Program-made: the position numbers and the translations under genes
Assembly: GCA_001916005.1 (NCBI GenBank)
Contig: MNRP01000006.1
Location: 1-19,179 of the forward strand
Direction of reading: 5' to 3'
Length of the DNA: 19,179 bases
DNA from: Clostridium sp. 26_22
GTDB lineage: Bacteria > Bacillota > Clostridia > TANB77 > CAG-508
Shown here: piece by piece, positions 14,872-19,179 of the stretch
Layout: the number at the start of each line of letters is the position of its first letter
How positions within the stretch are numbered: the stretch's first letter is position 1
Notes under the pieces: model-generated
Seen by the model: only the letters and a program-made list of their open reading frames with translations
Told to the model about the DNA's origin: nothing
Database searches by the model: none

Positions 14872-15327
14872 ATGAGTGAAGAAAAAGTAAATCAAGAAAA
14901 TGAACAAAAAATAAAAGAAGATGTTAAAGAAGAGGAAAACGGAATAGAAATATCAACAGATGTTATCGCAGTAATTGCTGGTGTAGCAGTATCTGAGGTA
15001 CAAGGCGTAGCTGGAATGGCAGGAGGTTTTGCAGGAGGCATTTCAGAAGTATTTAGTGGAAAGAAAAATATGGCAAAAGGAATAAAAGTTGATAAAACAG
15101 AAACTACTGCAAAAATAGATGTAAATATTATAGTTGAATATGGTTCAAGAATTCCAGATGTTGCTTTTGAAATTCAAAATAGAGTAAAAAAAGCAGTTGA
15201 AAGTATGACGGGATTTAAAGTAGAAGAAGTAAATGTACACGTTCAAGGTGTAAATACAGATGTTGCTAAAAAATCTGAAGAAAAACCAGTAGAACAAGTA
15301 GAAGAAAACAAAGAAGATAAAGAATAA
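14872..15327 (+). CDS. Asp23/Gls24 family envelope stress response protein
   Basis: The 151-aa protein has an acidic N-terminal stretch (1-24), the Asp23 domain at about 25-125 (GIEISTDVIAVIAGVAVSEV, then VDKTETTAKIDVNIIVEYG, then VKKAVESMTGFKVEEVNVHV) and an acidic Lys/Glu-rich tail. A Gly-rich stretch (GMAGGFAGGISEVFSG) sits where many clostridial members carry a similar loop. Family members are abundant proteins linked to cell-envelope stress and held at the membrane by AmaP; an AmaP-like gene follows directly. The RBS is AAAAGGAGG. It begins a run of closely spaced genes reaching the end of the window. Confidence 0.9.
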   Translation: MSEEKVNQENEQKIKEDVKEEENGIEISTDVIAVIAGVAVSEVQGVAGMAGGFAGGISEVFSGKKNMAKGIKVDKTETTAKIDVNIIVEYGSRIPDVAFEIQNRVKKAVESMTGFKVEEVNVHVQGVNTDVAKKSEEKPVEQVEENKEDKE

Positions 15328-15362
15328 TAAAAAAACAAAAAGAAAAAAGAGAGGTAAAGAAA

Positions 15363-15926
15363 ATGAAAATTATAGAAAAAATCACACTAATATTATATTC
15401 AAATATAATATTAATAATGTCAGTTATATTATGTTTATTAGTATTTGGATGGCTAGATGCAAATGTTGTAGCAAATTTAGCAAAAGCACTATTAATAGGA
15501 GAAAAATCATCAGGAATAATTTTAGGAGTAAGTGTAGTATTTATCTTATTATCAATAAGATGTATATTCTTTGACCCAACTTCAAAACAAGAGCAAAAAG
15601 ATAAACAAGGAGTATTACTTGCTAATGATAATGGAAAATTAATGATATCTAAAGAAACAATAGAAAATTTAGTAGAAGCAGTAACAAAAGAATATAAAGA
15701 AGCAAAAGATGTATCTTCTAGAGTTGAACTAGATAAAAACAATAATGTAAATATATATGTTAATTTAGTAGTTGGTTCAGAAACTATAATAAAAGACTTA
15801 ACAGTAGATTTACAAAATAGAATAAAAGAAAAAGTAAAACAATCAGCAGACTTAGAAGTAAAAGAAGTAAATATAACAATAAAAAAAGCTGTCCAAGAAA
15901 AACAACGTAAAATAGAACAAGCATAG
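15363..15926 (+). CDS. amaP: AmaP-like membrane anchor of Asp23 proteins
   Basis: The 187-aa protein has two predicted membrane segments (about 6-30 and 48-70) followed by a cytoplasmic Asp23-like alpha/beta region, including SRVELDKNNNVNIYVNLVV and LQNRIKEKVKQSADLEVKEV. This is the architecture of AmaP, which recruits Asp23 to the membrane in Staphylococcus. It sits between an Asp23 gene and a DUF2273 gene, the usual three-gene module in Firmicutes. A GAGG RBS lies 8 bases before the ATG. The assignment rests on architecture and context rather than on catalytic residues. Confidence 0.85.
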   Translation: MKIIEKITLILYSNIILIMSVILCLLVFGWLDANVVANLAKALLIGEKSSGIILGVSVVFILLSIRCIFFDPTSKQEQKDKQGVLLANDNGKLMISKETIENLVEAVTKEYKEAKDVSSRVELDKNNNVNIYVNLVVGSETIIKDLTVDLQNRIKEKVKQSADLEVKEVNITIKKAVQEKQRKIEQA

Positions 15927-15950
15927 ATAAAATAGAAAGGAAGCAAAAAA

Positions 15951-16154
15951 ATGGAAGATATAAAGAATTTTTTAAGTAAATACAAAGGTGCAATTATTGG
16001 AGTAATCGTAGCAATTATAATTTTAGCAACTAGATTATATGAAGTAATAGTTGGAATATTACTAATTTTAGCAGGTGCATTTGTAGGAAATTATATACAA
16101 CAAAATAAAGATGAAGTAAAAGATAAAACAAAAAAATTTATAGACAAAATGTAA
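15951..16154 (+). CDS. DUF2273 small membrane protein
   Basis: The 67-aa protein starts MEDIKNFLSKYKGAIIGVIV, has one long or two short hydrophobic segments (about 13-30 and 33-48) and a basic/acidic C-terminal tail. Size and the KGAIIG motif match DUF2273, which almost always accompanies Asp23 and AmaP genes. It is likely an integral membrane partner of that module; no biochemical role is known to me. The RBS GAAAGGAAG precedes the start by a normal distance. Confidence 0.85.
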   Translation: MEDIKNFLSKYKGAIIGVIVAIIILATRLYEVIVGILLILAGAFVGNYIQQNKDEVKDKTKKFIDKM

Positions 16155-16172
16155 AGGGTAAGGAAAGAAGAA

Positions 16173-16577
16173 ATGAATAGATCAATAAGTAGAGAAAATG
16201 CTTTTAAATTAATATATAGTTTAGAAATTCAACAAAGCAATAATTTAGAAGAACAAATAGAATTATTTTTTGAAAGTAATAACATAGTAGACCAAGAAGC
16301 AAAAAAATATATAAAAAATGCAGTATTGGGAATTCAAGCAAATGAACAAGAAATATTAAAAAATATTGAAAACAACTTAAAATCAGATTGGAAATTAGGC
16401 AGAATATCAAAAATGGATTTATCTGTTTTAAAACTTGCAATTTATGAAATCAAATATACAGAAACACCATATAAAGTAGCAATAAACGAAGCTGTTGAAC
16501 TTGCAAAAAAATATGGAGAAGACAAATCTAAAAATTTCGTAAATGGAGTTTTAGCAAGCATAGTAAAGGATATGTAA
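16173..16577 (+). CDS. nusB: Transcription antitermination factor NusB
   Basis: The 134-aa protein is an all-helical NusB: SRENAFKLIYSLEIQ at the N-terminus, KSDWKLGRISKMDLSVLKLAIYEI in the middle and VAINEAVELAKKYGEDKSKNFVNGVLASI at the C-terminus. The last stretch is the family signature. With NusE (ribosomal protein S10) it binds boxA RNA and supports rRNA antitermination. It starts 18 bases after the DUF2273 gene, and xseA follows after only 3 bases, a common clostridial order. Confidence 0.95.
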   Translation: MNRSISRENAFKLIYSLEIQQSNNLEEQIELFFESNNIVDQEAKKYIKNAVLGIQANEQEILKNIENNLKSDWKLGRISKMDLSVLKLAIYEIKYTETPYKVAINEAVELAKKYGEDKSKNFVNGVLASIVKDM

Positions 16578-16580
16578 TTT

Positions 16581-17774
16581 ATGAATTATGAAGATATGGC
16601 TATAAGTGTTAGCGAATTAAATAGTTATATAAAAAATAAAATAGCAGATGATGAATATTTAAACAATGTTCTTATAAAAGGTGAAATATCAAACTTTAAA
16701 AACCATTATACAGGACATATGTACTTCACTTTAAAAGATGAAAATTCATTAATAAAATGCATAATGTTCAAAAGTTATGCACAAAAATTAGATTTTATGC
16801 CAAAAGATGGAATGAAAGTTTTTGTCTTAGGTGGAGTATCTGTTTTTGAAAGAGATGGAATTTATCAAATATATGTAAAAGCAATGCAAGAAGATGGAGT
16901 TGGAATTCTATACAAAAAATATGAAGAATTAAAACAAAGACTAGATGAAGAAGGCTATTTTGATGAAAGCCATAAACAAAAAATTCCATTAATGCCCAAA
17001 GTAATAGGAGTATTAACATCACAAACAGGTTCTGTAATAAGAGATATAATAAATGTAAGTACACGTAGAAATCCAAATGTACAAATAAGATTATACCCTG
17101 TTCCAGTTCAAGGAGAAGGGGCAGCAGAAAAGATTGCAGATGGTATTAGATTTATGAATGAAAATAATTTAGCAGATGTTTTGATTTTAGCTAGAGGAGG
17201 AGGTTCATTAGAAGACCTATGGCCATTTAATGAGGAAATAGTAGCACATGCAATTTATAATTCTAAATTACCAATAATTTCGGCAGTAGGGCATGAAACA
17301 GACTTTTCTATATCAGACTTTGTAGCAGACTTAAGAGCACCAACACCATCTGCAGCAGCGGAACTTGCTGTTCCAGATATATATGAAATAAAACAAAAAA
17401 TAAATGTATATCAAAATAGATTAAGAATGTCATTAGTAAAAAAAGTTGAAATAATGAAACTTAGATACGAAAAATGTATGAACAGTAGAGTATTTAAAGA
17501 ACCAACTAGAAATATAAATGATAATTATTTAAGAGTAGACAATTATATAAAAAGATTAGAAAATACAATTAAAATCAAACAAAAAGAAGAAAAAACAAAA
17601 TATATAGAATTAATATCAAAATTAGATGCACTAAGTCCATTAAAAACTCTAACAAGAGGATATTCAATTGTAGAAACAGATAATAAGATTATAAAAAGTT
17701 CAAAACAATTGAGTGCAGGAGATAAAATAAAATTAAGATTTAGTGATGGACAAAAAAATGCAGAAATTTTGTAA
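16581..17774 (+). CDS. xseA: Exodeoxyribonuclease VII large subunit
   Basis: The 397-aa protein is the catalytic subunit of exonuclease VII, which degrades single-stranded DNA from both ends. An N-terminal OB fold (about 5-100) contains KGEISNFKNHYTGHMYFTLKD. The nuclease domain contains GVLTSQTGSVIRDI, LARGGGSLEDLWPFN, AVGHETDFSISDFVADLRAPTPSAAAE and, near the C-terminus, LSPLKTLTRGYSI. A long helical, Lys-rich region (about 265-345) is expected for the coiled coil that binds XseB subunits. Its RBS, AAGGA, lies inside the end of nusB. Unusually, a different gene sits between it and xseB. Confidence 0.96.
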   Translation: MNYEDMAISVSELNSYIKNKIADDEYLNNVLIKGEISNFKNHYTGHMYFTLKDENSLIKCIMFKSYAQKLDFMPKDGMKVFVLGGVSVFERDGIYQIYVKAMQEDGVGILYKKYEELKQRLDEEGYFDESHKQKIPLMPKVIGVLTSQTGSVIRDIINVSTRRNPNVQIRLYPVPVQGEGAAEKIADGIRFMNENNLADVLILARGGGSLEDLWPFNEEIVAHAIYNSKLPIISAVGHETDFSISDFVADLRAPTPSAAAELAVPDIYEIKQKINVYQNRLRMSLVKKVEIMKLRYEKCMNSRVFKEPTRNINDNYLRVDNYIKRLENTIKIKQKEEKTKYIELISKLDALSPLKTLTRGYSIVETDNKIIKSSKQLSAGDKIKLRFSDGQKNAEIL

Positions 17775-17821
17775 ATTTATACTAATTCTATAGATTAAAA
17801 ACAGAAGAGGGGAATAAGAAA

Positions 17822-18346
17822 ATGACAAACGGAACAAAAATATTAATAGGAATTATAGTTGTTGCAGTTATAATTACTGGAATAATAGTAGGAGCTGGAG
17901 CAAATAAAAGTAAAGAAACACAACAAAACACACAACAAAACAATACTTCAATAATGGATGAATATTTAAATTCTGATAAAGAAGAAAATAATGTAGAAGA
18001 AAACATTGTAGAAAATGAAATAACAAATGAAGTAGAAAATGAAGTAAATAATACAACAGAAAGTGAAAATAGAACAACTACAAATACAGTAGTTAACAAC
18101 ACATCTAGTACAACAATAGTTGGAAAAGAAGAACAAGAAAGCCAAAAAGAAAATACATCAGCAAATGACGAAGACACTGCAATTGAATTAGCAAAAAAAG
18201 AATGGGGAATAAATGTAGATGCATATATCTTTGAAGCAGAAAAAAACTCAGATGGAACATTTGAGGTAACAGTAAGAAATCAAAATGATAGAAATGTTGT
18301 AACAGTATATCAAGTAAATGTAAAAACAGGAGCTGTTACAGAATAA
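17822..18346 (+). CDS. Hypothetical membrane-anchored protein with Asn/Glu/Thr-rich linker
   Basis: The 174-aa product begins with a single hydrophobic segment (about 7-27, ILIGIIVVAVIITGIIVGAG) after a short polar N-terminus. A low-complexity linker (about 28-118) rich in Asn, Glu, Thr and Gln follows. The folded-looking C-terminal domain (120-174) reads AIELAKKEWGINVDAYIFEA and ends VYQVNVKTGAVTE. That end resembles PepSY-type repeats, in which a helix precedes beta strands ending in D/KTGxV, but the match is loose. It is most likely anchored with the C-terminal domain outside the cell. It has a good RBS (GAGGGG) and lies between xseA and xseB, 47 bases after the first and 22 before the second. 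Confidence 0.7.
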   Translation: MTNGTKILIGIIVVAVIITGIIVGAGANKSKETQQNTQQNNTSIMDEYLNSDKEENNVEENIVENEITNEVENEVNNTTESENRTTTNTVVNNTSSTTIVGKEEQESQKENTSANDEDTAIELAKKEWGINVDAYIFEAEKNSDGTFEVTVRNQNDRNVVTVYQVNVKTGAVTE

Positions 18347-18368
18347 TAAAAAGTAAAGGAAGATAATT

Positions 18369-18590
18369 ATGGCAAAAGCAAATTTTGAAGATAATATGGA
18401 AAACTTAGAAAAAATAGTTACAGAATTAGAAAAAGGTGAATTAAATTTAGATGACTCAATATCTAAATTTGAGGAAGGAATAAAAATTTCAAAAGAATGC
18501 AATAAAATCTTAGAAGAAGCAGAAAAAAAGATAACTATATTATTAGAAAAAGATGGTAATATAGAAGAAGAAAATTTTACAGCAGAATAA
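18369..18590 (+). CDS. xseB: Exodeoxyribonuclease VII small subunit
   Basis: The 73-aa protein matches XseB over its whole length: FEDNMENLEKIVTELEKGELNLDDSISKFEEG, then SKECNKILEEAEKKITILLE. It forms a helical hairpin that packs on the coiled coil of XseA, with several copies per large subunit. Size is typical. AAAGGAAG serves as RBS. It is one gene away from xseA in the same direction and probably on the same transcript. Confidence 0.93.
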   Translation: MAKANFEDNMENLEKIVTELEKGELNLDDSISKFEEGIKISKECNKILEEAEKKITILLEKDGNIEEENFTAE

Positions 18591-18610
18591 TGCAAAGAGG
18601 GGATTAGAAA

Positions 18611-19051
18611 GTGAACAATATATTAGGATTCATTCAAAACAAATATATATATATACCATTTTTTTTGTGGTTTGCAATTCAAACATTTAAAGTGATATAT
18701 GATTTAGTAACAACAAAGAAATTTAATTTTAAAAGAATAATGGGAGCTGGTGGAATGCCAAGTTCTCATTCAGCTATTGTAACAGGACTTGCAACTTTAA
18801 TAGGAAAATATGAAGGAGTGAATACACCAATATTTGCTTTAGCATTAATTGTTGCATTTGTTGTTATGTATGATGCTTGTGGTGTAAGAAGAGCTGCAGG
18901 AAAACAAGCAGCTTTATTAAATAAGATTGTAGAAACACCTGGATTGTCTGGAGTTCAAGTTTCTGAGAGATTGGTGGAAGTTTTAGGGCATACACCAACT
19001 CAAGTTATTGTTGGAGCTTTGATAGGTGTTATTGTGGGATTAATTGCTTAA
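18611..19051 (+). CDS. Divergent PAP2 family membrane protein (DUF212)
   Basis: The 146-aa protein has about four hydrophobic segments and the DUF212 signature GAGGMPSSHSAIVTGLAT (about 46-63), which resembles the SxxxH element of PAP2 phosphatases. DACGVRRAAGKQA (about 95-107) follows, then GHTPTQVIVGALIGVIVG at the C-terminus. The start is GTG at 18611 behind GAGGGG. Family members are widespread in Firmicutes and plants; lipid phosphatase activity is suggested by the PAP2-like motif but not established. It is 20 bases after xseB, so likely part of the same transcript. Confidence 0.9.
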   Translation: MNNILGFIQNKYIYIPFFLWFAIQTFKVIYDLVTTKKFNFKRIMGAGGMPSSHSAIVTGLATLIGKYEGVNTPIFALALIVAFVVMYDACGVRRAAGKQAALLNKIVETPGLSGVQVSERLVEVLGHTPTQVIVGALIGVIVGLIA

Positions 19052-19084
19052 TTCCACTTTTTTAGAATAAAGGAGGTAGATAGT

Positions 19085-19120
19085 TTGAAAGAAATAATTA
19101 TAAAAATAAAACCAAAATAA
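19085..19120 (+). CDS. Eleven-codon ORF with strong RBS; possible gene broken after its start
   Basis: AAAGGAGG (19069-19076) lies 8 bases before a TTG that opens MKEIIIKIKPK and then stops at 19118-19120. The RBS is as good as those of the real genes here, 34 bases after the DUF212 gene ends. The peptide resembles the start of small clostridial proteins such as DUF4911, but 11 residues are too few for an assignment. It may be the 5' fragment of an interrupted gene or a chance ORF. Confidence 0.3.
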   Translation: MKEIIIKIKPK

Positions 19121-19179
19121 TCAAAAAAGAGCATAGTGCCCCCTTACCCCCAGAAAATAAATTATATAACGGGAGTAGA

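Noticed and set aside
1..19179. tRNA, rRNA, CRISPR arrays, and complete insertion sequences with transposase.
   Set aside because: None was recognised by reading both strands: no regularly spaced repeats, no transposase or recombinase frame, no cloverleaf-like segment.

Overview
The window is AT-rich (roughly 30% G+C by eye), uses AGA for nearly all arginine codons, has strong AGGAGG-type ribosome binding sites and many non-ATG starts. Its backbone is a set of Clostridia-type blocks: trmR/U32, DUF4364, adhE, priA-def-fmt, asp23-amaP-DUF2273-nusB-xseA-xseB, and DUF212. The best guess is an uncultured gut-type member of class Clostridia. No species can be named from the sequence alone.

Positions 1-1700 are accessory DNA. 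A promoter segment lies between two perfect 39-bp inverted repeats (97-135 and 332-370). The right-hand copy carries the ribosome binding site and the first base of the start codon of a type IV pilin-like gene (370-900). A second pilin-like gene (about 932-1642) follows but lacks a leader, a recognisable RBS and a prepilin cleavage site. The repeats are built around a dyad with a 7-bp spacer, like a tyrosine-recombinase core, and a third degenerate core lies between them. I read this as an invertible, phase-variable promoter for a surface pilin-like protein, perhaps with a silent pilin cassette downstream. No recombinase gene is in the window. A convergent Fic-fold gene with Gln in place of the catalytic His follows.

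Positions 2460-7330 hold typA under a consensus promoter, a TrmR-like tRNA methyltransferase and a U32 family protein of the TrhP type. In characterised bacteria the last two act one after the other on uridine-34 of tRNA. Here they are separated by a reverse-strand RelA/SpoT-domain gene with different codon use, probably a later insertion. Positions 7326-8330 hold a DUF4364 regulator-like gene and a 239-bp near-palindrome with perfect 53-bp arms just upstream of adhE.

Positions 8331-10931 encode the bifunctional aldehyde/alcohol dehydrogenase AdhE, followed by a strong terminator. From 11054 to the end all genes are on the plus strand: priA-def-fmt (replication restart and N-formyl-methionine metabolism), a terminator, then the Asp23/AmaP/DUF2273 membrane-associated module, nusB, xseA, a small membrane-anchored hypothetical protein, xseB and a DUF212 membrane protein. 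The last 100 bases contain a strong RBS and a TTG start followed by only 11 codons, which may be a gene broken just after its start.
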